A stretch of DNA of 64,000 nucleotides from Bacillota bacterium (GTDB lineage Bacteria > Bacillota > Clostridia > Christensenellales > SZUA-584). A program made the translations under genes and the position numbers. Under the pieces are notes generated by a model, which worked only from the letters and a program-made list of their open reading frames with translations, did no database searches and had not been told where the DNA came from. Location of the stretch: positions 240,194 through 304,193 of the forward strand of contig JAEYLC010000034.1 of NCBI GenBank assembly GCA_023461435.1, in the 5' to 3' direction. Each line of letters opens with the position of its first letter. Position 1 is the first letter of the stretch. Of this stretch, positions 40,332-48,951 are shown one piece after another.

Positions 40332-42797
40332 TCAATATCCCCAGTCCCGGTTGACCCAACTCCCGTCAATCGCGTTGATGGTGACAAAGCTGCTGTTCAC
40401 GTAAGTATACGCTTGAGGATCCGCTTTAATATGTTCATCTTCCTTGTAGCCTACAAAGTCCCACACGGGAACGATCAAATATTCACCGGGTTTATCCTTG
40501 CGCATGATGCGCATCAGGTTGAGTTCTATGCGCGAGATCACAATATGAGCCGTGCTGCCGTAAGCGGTGTAGTTTTTGTAGAAGATATTTTCTTTTGCGC
40601 GCTGCAAGATATCGTCGAAAGGCTGCATAGTCACACTGTTCGACAATATTGAATTTAACTCGGTGGGCTCATACCACTCAAATCGCACGATACCCGTATC
40701 GTCCACATAGACATAGATGTGCTCGGGAGCAGCGATACAGGTGTAATCGGGCTCCCGATGCGCGGGGGCATTCGGGTCATCGGAACTGAGCGGCACGGAA
40801 CTGTCAATCAATAGTATCGGAAGCCCCTTAACCGCCTTTGTCAATGTGAATACATAGCATTGATTCGCTGTTTTCATATACTCTTCATCATTGACATCGA
40901 TAAAGCTGTTAAGATAATTCTGCGTCAGCACACTCGCGATCTGCATATCGTCGATTTTTAAATCGCGTATACACTTTAATACCAATTGCTCTGCATCTTC
41001 GCGGTTCATGGACATACCTCGAGGGAGACCGTTTAATTCTTCAGCCCGGTGCATGGAGGGATAATATAAACCTGCTCCGTCGTTATTAAAGCTGAAAGTT
41101 GAACTGTTTGAGTAGTTGCGAATATCAAAGCGGGCGGCTTCTAATTTACCCAGTTCCGTAATGACATTTAAAGCAGTTCCGTATTCATTACTCAGTAGTT
41201 CAATTGTAGACGGCGTTCTTTTCCGTTGCTCAGGTGCGGCTTTGTACTCATCTTCAAGCTCGATAATGTCGCCATTAAGATTGTTGATCGTATCTATTAC
41301 TTCGTCTTCAGTTCGTTTGGACAAGTCTGCGATTCGTTGGCGCGCATGGACAATATCATACATGATGTCGTCCTTTGTTCTGACATATTCCTCTTCGTAA
41401 ACGGGCGCGTCGCCTAAAAAATACTTGGCAAGCTTATCGACCCGCTCCTGTGTGAAGCCGCTCATCGTCACGGCGGCGGCAGGCAGCGCCGTCACAGCCG
41501 GAACGACAACCTCAGCATCGATCGACACGATCACATCGCCCTTTTCATTGGCGAAAGAATCTGTATATGTCTCCGGCGCATCAATTGATTCGCGCAGCGC
41601 CTCCCTTAAGGCAGCCAGTTCTTCTTCGCTCAGTGTGGCTTTTTCGGAAGGGCTGGGCGATGGCGCGGCGGATGCCGCCGAAGACGCGATCATCTCTTCC
41701 AAGTGGTTGTCTCCCTTGCCGACGACGACCGGCTTTTCGGGCGTCGGCTGGCACGCCGTCGTGAAGCACGAAACCAGCAGCACAGCCGCGACCAGCGCCA
41801 AAACAATCTTCGCGCTCCGGCGGCTCTTCGCCGCCTTGAATATACCGCGCACGCGCTGCTCTGCAATTTTTTTCGTATTGCCCTGTGCCATGCAGGGCAC
41901 AAGACGGCGCCGCTCCGGCTGCGCGAACAAGCCCACGATCAGCAAGGCGTACCGGCTTTTCTGTGGCACATCAAGCGATTTCACCACAGCGCCGTCGCAG
42001 GCGACCTCCATATCCGCGCGCATCTGCCGGAACGCGAGCCACACGAACGGGTTGAACCAGTAAACGGCGTTCAGCACGCAGATCAGCAGACAGGTGATGT
42101 GGTCGCGGTGACGGTAATGTGTGAGCTCATGGCGCAGTGCGAACTTAATCTGCTCGTCGTTCATCGAAACGAGCGTGTCTATGGGCATCAGCACCGTTTT
42201 CGGCAGCAATAACGCGGGGGTGCTGTAGGCGTATTGGCAGACGAGCGTCAGTCTTGTTTTGATACGCATTTCAGCCTTAACATCATCAAACAGCGCGAGC
42301 AGCCTTGAGGACGGGGGAGCGGCGTTTTTACGCACCCTGCGGCGCAGCGAACCGAAAAGTACAACGATATATATCAGAGATACACCCGCGCCGGAAAGCC
42401 ATACAATCAAAAGAACCACTTCTGTCGATAGCGGTTTGTTTGTGACCGGAGCCGCGGGTGATACGGGGGAGACGACGCTTGTATCGGATTCAAGCTTTTT
42501 AACGGGCTGCGGCCGATAGCCATAATTCACGTTGCCGGCAGACTCGCTGGATGTCACGGCTGTTTGTGAAAGAGGTGCGGCAGAGGTTTCACTTTGCGTT
42601 TGGGCGGGAGCCGTGAAAACGTGGAAGCCGCTCTCCACGGTGAAAGGCAGCATAAGCCTTGCTAAGAGCACGAACCAGACGGCGTAATGGAGACACGGCG
42701 ACATACGGTGCTTGAACACGGCTTTGAGCAGCATAATCACGATGACGATGACGCCGGAGTAAACCGAGATTTCAAGCAATGCGTTTAATATTTCCAT
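40332..42797 (-). CDS. blaR1: BlaR1/MecR1-type M56 sensor peptidase with atypical C-terminal domain
   Basis: 821 residues. Four membrane helices at the N-terminal part and an M56 zinc peptidase: HELTH (H223-H227) with the later ligand in DMEVACDGAVV. A further helix (ALVAAVLLVSCF) leads to a 460-residue extracytoplasmic region. This region is not the PBP-like penicillin sensor of true BlaR1; it resembles the DUF6034-type domains of clostridial M56 proteins, so the signal is unknown. Signal binding is expected to trigger cleavage of the repressor BlaI. ATG 42797 has AGGAGGG. It starts one base after the blaI stop. Confidence 0.88.
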   Translation of the reverse strand: MEILNALLEISVYSGVIVIVIMLLKAVFKHRMSPCLHYAVWFVLLARLMLPFTVESGFHVFTAPAQTQSETSAAPLSQTAVTSSESAGNVNYGYRPQPVKKLESDTSVVSPVSPAAPVTNKPLSTEVVLLIVWLSGAGVSLIYIVVLFGSLRRRVRKNAAPPSSRLLALFDDVKAEMRIKTRLTLVCQYAYSTPALLLPKTVLMPIDTLVSMNDEQIKFALRHELTHYRHRDHITCLLICVLNAVYWFNPFVWLAFRQMRADMEVACDGAVVKSLDVPQKSRYALLIVGLFAQPERRRLVPCMAQGNTKKIAEQRVRGIFKAAKSRRSAKIVLALVAAVLLVSCFTTACQPTPEKPVVVGKGDNHLEEMIASSAASAAPSPSPSEKATLSEEELAALREALRESIDAPETYTDSFANEKGDVIVSIDAEVVVPAVTALPAAAVTMSGFTQERVDKLAKYFLGDAPVYEEEYVRTKDDIMYDIVHARQRIADLSKRTEDEVIDTINNLNGDIIELEDEYKAAPEQRKRTPSTIELLSNEYGTALNVITELGKLEAARFDIRNYSNSSTFSFNNDGAGLYYPSMHRAEELNGLPRGMSMNREDAEQLVLKCIRDLKIDDMQIASVLTQNYLNSFIDVNDEEYMKTANQCYVFTLTKAVKGLPILLIDSSVPLSSDDPNAPAHREPDYTCIAAPEHIYVYVDDTGIVRFEWYEPTELNSILSNSVTMQPFDDILQRAKENIFYKNYTAYGSTAHIVISRIELNLMRIMRKDKPGEYLIVPVWDFVGYKEDEHIKADPQAYTYVNSSFVTINAIDGSWVNRDWGY

Positions 42798-42798
42798 G

Positions 42799-43179
42799 CT
42801 AACCCTCCTGCTCACTGCCAAGCTCAGCGATAAGCGCGAGCAGTTCGTCCCGCTCCTTTTCGCTGAGGCCGCTTTTTTTGATCATGCTCGCAAGCAGCAG
42901 CCGCGTGCTGTCCTCCGTCAGCTTGGAAAGAATAAAGCTGCTTTCGCTGTCGATGCAGTCTTCACGCTTCACAAGCGGAGCGTAGCAGCGGTTGCCGCTG
43001 ATGTTTGTGAACCCGATCAGCTCCTTGTCAGTCATGCGCTTTAAGTAAGTGAGATAGCTGCTTTTGTTCCATTCGATGGCGTTCGCGGTCATGTCCATGA
43101 TCTGAGACAGAAACAGCGGGTTCTTTTGCCACAGCGCTTCCATCAGCACCCACTCCTGTCTTGACAATGCTTCTTTCAT
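42799..43179 (-). CDS. blaI: BlaI/MecI-family repressor
   Basis: 126 residues: winged helix with LSRQEWVLMEALWQKNPLFLSQIMD and NKSSYLTYLKRMTDKELIGFT, followed by a C-terminal dimerisation helix pair (LTEDSTRLLLASMIKKSGLSEKERDELLALIAEL). Typical length. GGGGGA precedes ATG 43179; the longer frame to 43245 would run through the operator. Co-transcribed with blaR1. Confidence 0.93.
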   Translation of the reverse strand: MKEALSRQEWVLMEALWQKNPLFLSQIMDMTANAIEWNKSSYLTYLKRMTDKELIGFTNISGNRCYAPLVKREDCIDSESSFILSKLTEDSTRLLLASMIKKSGLSEKERDELLALIAELGSEQEG

Positions 43180-43220
43180 AACATCCCCCTTGAACCAGTA
43201 GAAGGAAATATTGACCTTAC

Positions 43221-43256
43221 GTCTACAATAGTAGACTGAATACAATTAAATGTCAA
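43221..43256 (-). promoter_or_regulatory. blaI promoter overlapping a BlaI-type operator
   Basis: On the minus strand TTGACA (43251-43256), 17-base spacer, TACTAT (43228-43233). Overlapping the -10 is the palindrome GTCTAC-(4)-GTAGAC (43221-43236), which has the TAC...GTA core of BlaI/MecI operators (TACAnnTGTA). Confidence 0.8.
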
Positions 43257-43359
43257 TAATTATTTCGTTATGAATAAAGAAAGTATGCCGGAGGAAGGGC
43301 CCGTACAGATAAAAAGGCTTTCCATTTGGAAAGCCATGCAAAGTTCGTTTTCGAATGCG

Positions 43360-43626
43360 TCAAACGGTTCCGTCGTCAACCGGCCTTTTAAACGAGAACA
43401 GTATTTGATTCGGTACAATACTGCCAAAAGACGATGTGACCGGAATCTGGCAGATTAGCTGCCAGCCTTTTGTCCCCATATCCTGAATATAATCAAGAGG
43501 CGTGACTCCGATCATATTCGTATGGGCTTTATTTTGTTTGCTGTCGATTACGTATAGATTGGTTCTCGAAGCATCGGCCTTGGCGTACGCACCACAACAA
43601 ACCATGTTGTATTCCCAATGACTCAT
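43360..43626 (-). CDS. Small DUF4177-like protein
   Basis: 88 residues from ATG 43626 (AGGTGAT upstream). The start MSHWEYNMV, then DYIQDMGTKGWQLICQIP, recalls DUF4177 proteins (pattern 'WEYkvv...LNelG.eGWElv'). Function unknown. It lies next to blaI but 180 bases away, with its own ribosome binding site. Right border of the accessory insert. Confidence 0.65.
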   Translation of the reverse strand: MSHWEYNMVCCGAYAKADASRTNLYVIDSKQNKAHTNMIGVTPLDYIQDMGTKGWQLICQIPVTSSFGSIVPNQILFSFKRPVDDGTV

Positions 43627-43829
43627 TGCTATCACCTGATTCTATTATAATCCTTGATTATTATACTATAATTATCGTATTTTTACAATCGTATCATTAG
43701 CGCTGTGATGTCACCGCCTTTTGATCTGTGCATACGGATCATTGAACGTGTTTTGCAGGCGTTCTTCATTCACCCCTCATTAAAAAACCGCATATGATAA
43801 CGTATGTTCTTGCGGAAAAGGGGCTGAAT

Positions 43830-44663
43830 ATGAAACGCATTCTGATCATTGGGGGAGACAAACGCCAGCTTGCGCTGAGTGACATGCTCAAGGAAAGAGG
43901 GCACAGCGTGGGCCTTCAGGGCTTCCAAAAGCTCGGGTTCGCGGACGAGGACATGATTTCTCCCGATTATGTGTTTTTACCGGTACCGTACCGAAACCCG
44001 GACGGCAGCATCAAAGCGCCGTATGCCGAGGCCCCGCTCGAGCTTGCGTTCATCGTTCGGCGTTATCCGGGCAGCGTGTATGTGCTCGGCCGGTGTGACG
44101 ATGACGCAAGGCATGTGATGGATAGCCATGTAAGATACAGGGACTTCAATGACGATGAAGCCTTTTTGATACGCAACGCCCTGCTGACCGCGCAGGCATC
44201 CATATGCGCGTATGCGAAATACTCGGAGACGGCGCTTTGCGACACAAAATGCCTTGTGGTGGGGTATGGCCGCATCTCCAAGTTTCTGTGCCGGCTGCTC
44301 AAAGCGCACGGCGCAAAGGTGGCGGCGGCCGCGCGCAAATCGAGGGATCTCGAGCTGATCGGCAACGAGGGGCTGCGCCCCGTTCATACGGATGATTTAA
44401 ATCAGGTACTGCCGTGGGCGGATGTGATTTTCAATACGGTGCCCGCCCATATATTCGGAGAGAACGAACTGCTCGCCATCCGCCGCGATGTTCAGCTGAT
44501 CGAGCTGGCGTCGCCGCCATATGGCATGGACTTAAAGCTGGCCGAAAAATGCATGGTCAATGTGCGCGTCGAGCCGAGTCTGCCGGGGCTTTATTTTCCG
44601 GCCTCCGCAGCCAGAGCCATGCTGCACAGCTTTGAAAGAGAGGAGCTTAAACAATGGAACTGA
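43830..44663 (+). CDS. dpaA: Dipicolinate synthase subunit A
   Basis: 277 residues. The start MKRILIIGGDKRQLALSDMLKERGHSV is characteristic of SpoVFA/DpaA; the Rossmann fold is visible as CLVVGYGRISKFLCRLLKAHG, and NTVPAHIF and ELASPPYGMDL near the end are family marks. It makes dipicolinic acid in the mother cell for spore core dehydration. AAAGGGG precedes ATG 43830. It overlaps dpaB by 10 bases. Confidence 0.95.
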   Translation: MKRILIIGGDKRQLALSDMLKERGHSVGLQGFQKLGFADEDMISPDYVFLPVPYRNPDGSIKAPYAEAPLELAFIVRRYPGSVYVLGRCDDDARHVMDSHVRYRDFNDDEAFLIRNALLTAQASICAYAKYSETALCDTKCLVVGYGRISKFLCRLLKAHGAKVAAAARKSRDLELIGNEGLRPVHTDDLNQVLPWADVIFNTVPAHIFGENELLAIRRDVQLIELASPPYGMDLKLAEKCMVNVRVEPSLPGLYFPASAARAMLHSFEREELKQWN

Positions 44664-45241
44664 CCGGAAAGAGAATCGGATTTGCGCTGACCGGCTCGTT
44701 TTGTACATATGGGGCTGTGCTGCCCGCGATGAAGGCGCTTGTGGAAAACGGCGCAGACGTGACGCCGATACTGTCGTACAACGCCGCGAACCTCGATACG
44801 CGCTTCATGAAAGCGTCGGATTTGAAGACGTATCTGACGGAGGCAACGGGGAAAGAGATCATCGACGATCTGGTGAAAGCGGAGCCGATCGGCCCCAAAA
44901 AACTGCTTGATCTGCTTATTATTGCGCCGTGTACGGGCAACACGCTCGCAAAGCTCGCTCTTGGGATTACCGATACGCCTGTGCTGCTCGCGGCCAAGGC
45001 GCACCTTCGCAACCAGGCGCCCGTGCTGATCGCGGTATCGACGAATGACGCGCTGGCCGCAAACGCCAAAAATATCGGGTTGCTTCTTAACACGCGCCAC
45101 ATGTACTTTGTGCCGTACCGTCAGGATAATCACAAAAAGAAGGAAACATCGATCGTGGCGGAGATGGAGCTGATCATCGACGCGGCGAAATCGGCGCTTG
45201 ATTCAAAGCAGCTGCAGCCTGTGATGCTCGAACCAAAATAA
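44654..45241 (+). CDS. dpaB: Dipicolinate synthase subunit B
   Basis: 195-residue flavoprotein-like subunit (MELTGKRIGFALTGSFCTYGAV, LLIIAPCTGNTLAKLALGITDTPVLLAAKAHLRNQAPVLIAVSTNDAL) of the HFCD family. It works with DpaA in dipicolinate synthesis. GAGAGGAG precedes ATG 44654. Confidence 0.95.
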   Translation: MELTGKRIGFALTGSFCTYGAVLPAMKALVENGADVTPILSYNAANLDTRFMKASDLKTYLTEATGKEIIDDLVKAEPIGPKKLLDLLIIAPCTGNTLAKLALGITDTPVLLAAKAHLRNQAPVLIAVSTNDALAANAKNIGLLLNTRHMYFVPYRQDNHKKKETSIVAEMELIIDAAKSALDSKQLQPVMLEPK

Positions 45242-45304
45242 CATGATAATCGCGCCCCTTTTTGCGGATAATAGAAAAAATAACGCTAAATAAAAGGGGC
45301 CGCT

Positions 45305-45982
45305 ATGCAGAACACAAACGAGGATCAGTCGAAAAGCACGGACAGCAAAAAGGACGGAACGGAGATCAAAGAGTACGGCGCGCCGCTCGCCCAGTCTCCG
45401 ATACACGTTGTCAGCATCATCGGGCAGATTGAGGGGCATATCAATCTGCCGCCGCAGAACAAGACGACGAAATACGAACATATACTGCCGCAGCTTGTCA
45501 TGATCGAGCAGGATCCTGCTGTGCGCGGCTTTATTTTGCTTGTCAACACGGTGGGCGGCGATGTGGAGGCGGGGCTCGCGCTCGCCGAGATGATCGCGGG
45601 AATGAGCAAGCCGAGCGTGTCGCTCGTGCTCGGCGGCGGCCACAGCATCGGCATTACGCTTGCCGTATCCACGAAATATTCGTTTATATCGCCGTCGGCC
45701 AGCATGACGGTGCACCCGATCCGCATGAGCGGCGTGATCATCGGCGTGCCGCAGACGTTTGATTTTTTCAACAAGATGCAAAAACGCATCGTCGATTTTG
45801 TATGTACCCACTCGAAAATATCCGAGGCAAAGTATCGCGAACTCATGACGCTGACGGGTGAAATGGCCAACGATGTGGGCACCGTGCTCGTGGGAGACGA
45901 GGCTGTGAAGTACGGTATCATCGACGAGGTGGGCACATTCGAGGCTGCATCGCTCAAGATCAAGGAACTGGCAGGGATTTAA
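45305..45982 (+). CDS. tepA: ClpP-like serine protease of the TepA family
   Basis: 225 residues. ClpP fold: GGDVEAGLALAEMIAGM, the catalytic serine S114 in GGGHSIGITLA, and the catalytic histidine H137 in MTVHPIRMSG. A charged, flexible N-terminus (about 25 residues) is normal for TepA. In Bacillus TepA degrades spore proteins at germination and its gene lies beside spoIIIE, as here. No signal peptide. Confidence 0.9.
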   Translation: MQNTNEDQSKSTDSKKDGTEIKEYGAPLAQSPIHVVSIIGQIEGHINLPPQNKTTKYEHILPQLVMIEQDPAVRGFILLVNTVGGDVEAGLALAEMIAGMSKPSVSLVLGGGHSIGITLAVSTKYSFISPSASMTVHPIRMSGVIIGVPQTFDFFNKMQKRIVDFVCTHSKISEAKYRELMTLTGEMANDVGTVLVGDEAVKYGIIDEVGTFEAASLKIKELAGI

Positions 45983-46030
45983 GCCGTTGGATAAATAAGT
46001 ATAAAGCTGATCTTCCTGTGCCATAAATGA

Positions 46031-46058
46031 TTGTATATTTCCCTTGGTATGATATAAT
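46031..46058 (+). promoter_or_regulatory. Promoter of ftsK/spoIIIE
   Basis: TTGTAT (46031-46036), 16-base spacer, TATAAT (46053-46058). The ribosome binding site GAGGTG starts only eight bases after the -10, so the mRNA leader would be extremely short. Confidence 0.55.
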
Positions 46059-46077
46059 GAATACCGAGGTGAAATGC

Positions 46078-48447
46078 ATGCCGAAAGGCAAAAACAAGAA
46101 ATCGACTGCGAATACGGAACCAAAACGCCATGGAGAAGTCGCCGGCATTATCATGATCGCCCTGGGCATTTTCCTTGGCGTTTGTGTGTATATCAAAACC
46201 GGCACAGGACTGCTGGGCGGCGTTGCCCGGGACATATCGTTCGGTCTGTTCGGTTTATTTACTTATGCCATCCCGTTTTTATTTATCGTCATTGGAATAT
46301 TGATCATTGCGGCGCGCAGCAAGCGCATCAACAAAGGCAAAACGGTGCTTTGGGCGCTGCTGATTATTGCGATATTTTCGCTGGCGCACACTGGCCTGCT
46401 GAACAAGGTTGATTTAAGCGGCTTTTTTGCCTATGTCAGCAGTTCATACACGTTCGGCGTATCGGGCGCGGGCGCGGGCGCAATCGGGTGCCTGCTCGTG
46501 TATCCGTGCGACCTGCTGGTCGGCCATGTGGGCTGCATCATATTGTTTATCACGATGGCGATCATCTGTGTGATGATCATTGCGAACCTTTCCATCAAGA
46601 AAATGAGTCAGGATGTCGCGCGCGCGGGCAAACGGACGGTGGAGAAGGCGCGCGAGACGGTCGCCGAGCGGGCGGCGGAGCGCCAAAAGCGCCGTTTGTA
46701 TGTGGAGAATCTGCGCGACGACATGCCGGACGAACCCGAAGACACGGGTGAGCCGGAGATACTTGGAGAGAAGAGCTTCCGGCGCAAGAAGAAACAGCCG
46801 TCATATCTCGATGACGATATTTATACGGATGTGGCGAAGAAGGCGGAGCAGCTGCCTGTGCCTCAGGAGAGGCACGTTCAGCAGCCTCGCGGTCTCACGA
46901 TCGAAGTCTTCGACGCGCATAACAGGCAGGAGGAGGCGCAGCCGCAGGAGCTGCCCGCGGCGCATGCGGCTCAGAGCGCGCCGGTCAGAAGAAAGGGCAA
47001 GGCCTATAAGGTGCCGCCCATATCGCTGCTGACCAAAGCCGTCGAGAAGAGCAAGACAGGCAGCCTCGAGGAACAGCGCAAGAACGCGGAGATCATCGAG
47101 GAAACGCTCGCGAACTTCGGCGTGGAGGCCGAGGTTGTCCATATCGTGCGGGGGCCGGTGGTCACGCGGTACGAGTTAAAGCCCGCGGCGGGCGTGCGCG
47201 TCAAACGCATCAAGGAGCTTGAGAGCGACATATCGATGAGCTTGGCGGCGCGCAGCGTCAAGATCGAGGCGCCGATACCCGGCAAGGCCGCGGTGGGCAT
47301 CGAGGTGCCCAATTCCAACGTGTCGTTTGTGCATCTTCGTCCGCTGCTCGAGACAGACGAGTTTAAAAACGCGGCGTGCCCGCTCACTTTTGCGCTCGGC
47401 AAAGATATTTCCGGGAAAAACTATTATGTGGACATCACGAAGATGCCGCATATACTGATCGCGGGTGAGACGGGCGCGGGGAAAAGCGTCTGCATCAATT
47501 CGCTGGTCACGAGCCTTTTGTTCAAGGCGACGCCGGATGAACTCAAGCTCGTGATGATCGACCCCAAGGTCGTGGAGCTTTCGATGTTCAAGAATCTGCC
47601 GCATCTGCTGGTGCCGGTGGTGACGGAGCCCAAGAAAGCGGCGAGCGCTCTCAATTGGGCGGTCAGCGAAATGACATCGCGCTACAAGGCGTTTGCGGAA
47701 AAGGGCGCGCGCGATCTGAACCGCTTCAATTCGCTCGCGGACGAGGGGCAGGAAACGCTGCCGCGCATCGTCGTGATCATCGACGAGCTTGCCGAGCTCA
47801 TGATGGCCGCGCCGCGCGAGGTGGAAGACGCGATCTGCCGTATCGCGCAGCTCGGGCGCGCCGCGGGCATTCACCTGATCGTCGCGACACAGAGACCGTC
47901 CGTCAACGTCATCACGGGCATCATCAAGGCGAACATCTCCTCGCGCATCGCGTTCAAGGTCAACTCGGGCGTGGATTCGCGCACGATACTCGATCAGAAC
48001 GGCGCGGAGAAGCTGCTCGGCAACGGCGATATGCTTTATCATCCGACAGGCGCGCCGCGGCCGATACGGCTGCAGGGCTGCTATGTGTCGGACAGCGATA
48101 TCGAGGCCGTGACCGAATATGTGGCCAAGGACCCCGAGGAGCAGGCATTTGATGAGGATATCATGACGAACATCAACTCGGGCGGAGAGGAAAAGGGCGG
48201 CGGCGACGACGACGCGGACGAGCTGCTTCCGAAGGCCGTGGCGGTGGTGCTCGAGTACGGGCAGGCGTCGATATCGATGATACAGCGCCGTTTGCGCGTG
48301 GGGTACGCGCGGGCCGCGCGTCTCGTGGATGAGATGGAGCAGCGCCAGATTGTGAGCCCGTTTGAAGGCAGCAAGGCGCGCAATGTGCTCATCACTTGGG
48401 ACAAGTTTGAGGATATGTTCGGGCCGAGAGAAGAGATAGAAGGGTAG
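46078..48447 (+). CDS. spoIIIE: DNA translocase FtsK/SpoIIIE
   Basis: 789 residues. Four N-terminal membrane helices (about 18-185), a charged linker rich in Glu/Gln/Pro, then the motor: Walker A GETGAGKS, Walker B IVVIIDELAELMM, the arginine-rich VNSGVDSRTILDQNGAEKLLGNGDML and the gamma winged helix (ASISMIQRRLRVGYARAARLVDEMEQRQIVSP) that reads chromosome polarity sequences. It pumps DNA through the division or sporulation septum. Neighbour order tepA-spoIIIE matches Bacillus. GAGGTG favours ATG 46078 over 46057. Confidence 0.95.
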   Translation: MPKGKNKKSTANTEPKRHGEVAGIIMIALGIFLGVCVYIKTGTGLLGGVARDISFGLFGLFTYAIPFLFIVIGILIIAARSKRINKGKTVLWALLIIAIFSLAHTGLLNKVDLSGFFAYVSSSYTFGVSGAGAGAIGCLLVYPCDLLVGHVGCIILFITMAIICVMIIANLSIKKMSQDVARAGKRTVEKARETVAERAAERQKRRLYVENLRDDMPDEPEDTGEPEILGEKSFRRKKKQPSYLDDDIYTDVAKKAEQLPVPQERHVQQPRGLTIEVFDAHNRQEEAQPQELPAAHAAQSAPVRRKGKAYKVPPISLLTKAVEKSKTGSLEEQRKNAEIIEETLANFGVEAEVVHIVRGPVVTRYELKPAAGVRVKRIKELESDISMSLAARSVKIEAPIPGKAAVGIEVPNSNVSFVHLRPLLETDEFKNAACPLTFALGKDISGKNYYVDITKMPHILIAGETGAGKSVCINSLVTSLLFKATPDELKLVMIDPKVVELSMFKNLPHLLVPVVTEPKKAASALNWAVSEMTSRYKAFAEKGARDLNRFNSLADEGQETLPRIVVIIDELAELMMAAPREVEDAICRIAQLGRAAGIHLIVATQRPSVNVITGIIKANISSRIAFKVNSGVDSRTILDQNGAEKLLGNGDMLYHPTGAPRPIRLQGCYVSDSDIEAVTEYVAKDPEEQAFDEDIMTNINSGGEEKGGGDDDADELLPKAVAVVLEYGQASISMIQRRLRVGYARAARLVDEMEQRQIVSPFEGSKARNVLITWDKFEDMFGPREEIEG

Positions 48448-48500
48448 TGCCGAAGGCTGTAGGATAGAAAACATAGTGCAGAAAAATTTCTGCTTACACG

Positions 48501-48928
48501 CACCCTTGCCTCCCTCTTAGAGGGAGGTGGCAATTAGCGGACTTTAGTCCGTTAATTGACGGAGGGAGTTAGCAAGATAGAATAATGCTAGACTTAATAA
48601 GGTCATTTTCTCCCTCAGTCTTTCACCAGATAAATCTGGCGAAAGCCAGCTCCCTCTAAGAGGGAGCTAAAAGTTCGAGCTCGATTGTTGTCATGCTGAG
48701 GAGTGAACCGCGCGAGCGATGAATGGCAAAGCGCTTTAAACATGGGATTCTTCACTTCGCGATGCTCGTTCAGAATGACCACTGTTAAGTAACTGATTCG
48801 GTCATGCTGAGGAGCGAAGTGCGCGAGCGACGACTACGAAGTGGAGTATGCATCCCATGGCAACACGCTGTGAATATGGGGTTTCAATCTGCTAAGTCGT
48901 CAATCACTGATGCTCACCCGAAGTGACA
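48501..48928. repeat. Cluster of interspersed repeats between spoIIIE and rimO
   Basis: Four elements in 430 bases. Two belong to a CTCCCTCT...AGAGGGAG family: 48501-48570 with a 19-base palindrome (48509-48527), and 48607-48672 with GCTCCCTCT/AGAGGGAGC. Two belong to the TCATGCTGAGGAG family also seen at 4843: 48685-48780 and 48802-48928; the first shares 25 identical bases with 4883-4907. All non-coding. Confidence 0.8.
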
Positions 48929-48951
48929 ATTATTACAAGAGAGGAATTAAG

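Noticed and set aside
39808..40359. 183-codon frame as an intact membrane protein gene
   Set aside because: Its beginning is read from the end of blaR1 in another sense and its end runs into a frameshift; it is a remnant of a duplicated blaR1.
47176..48474. 432-codon open frame antisense to spoIIIE
   Set aside because: Shadow of the real gene; Arg/His-rich nonsense peptide, no start signals.
48910..48951. ATG 48910 as the rimO start
   Set aside because: It lies inside an interspersed repeat and has no ribosome binding site; TTG 48952 has one and gives the family N-terminus.
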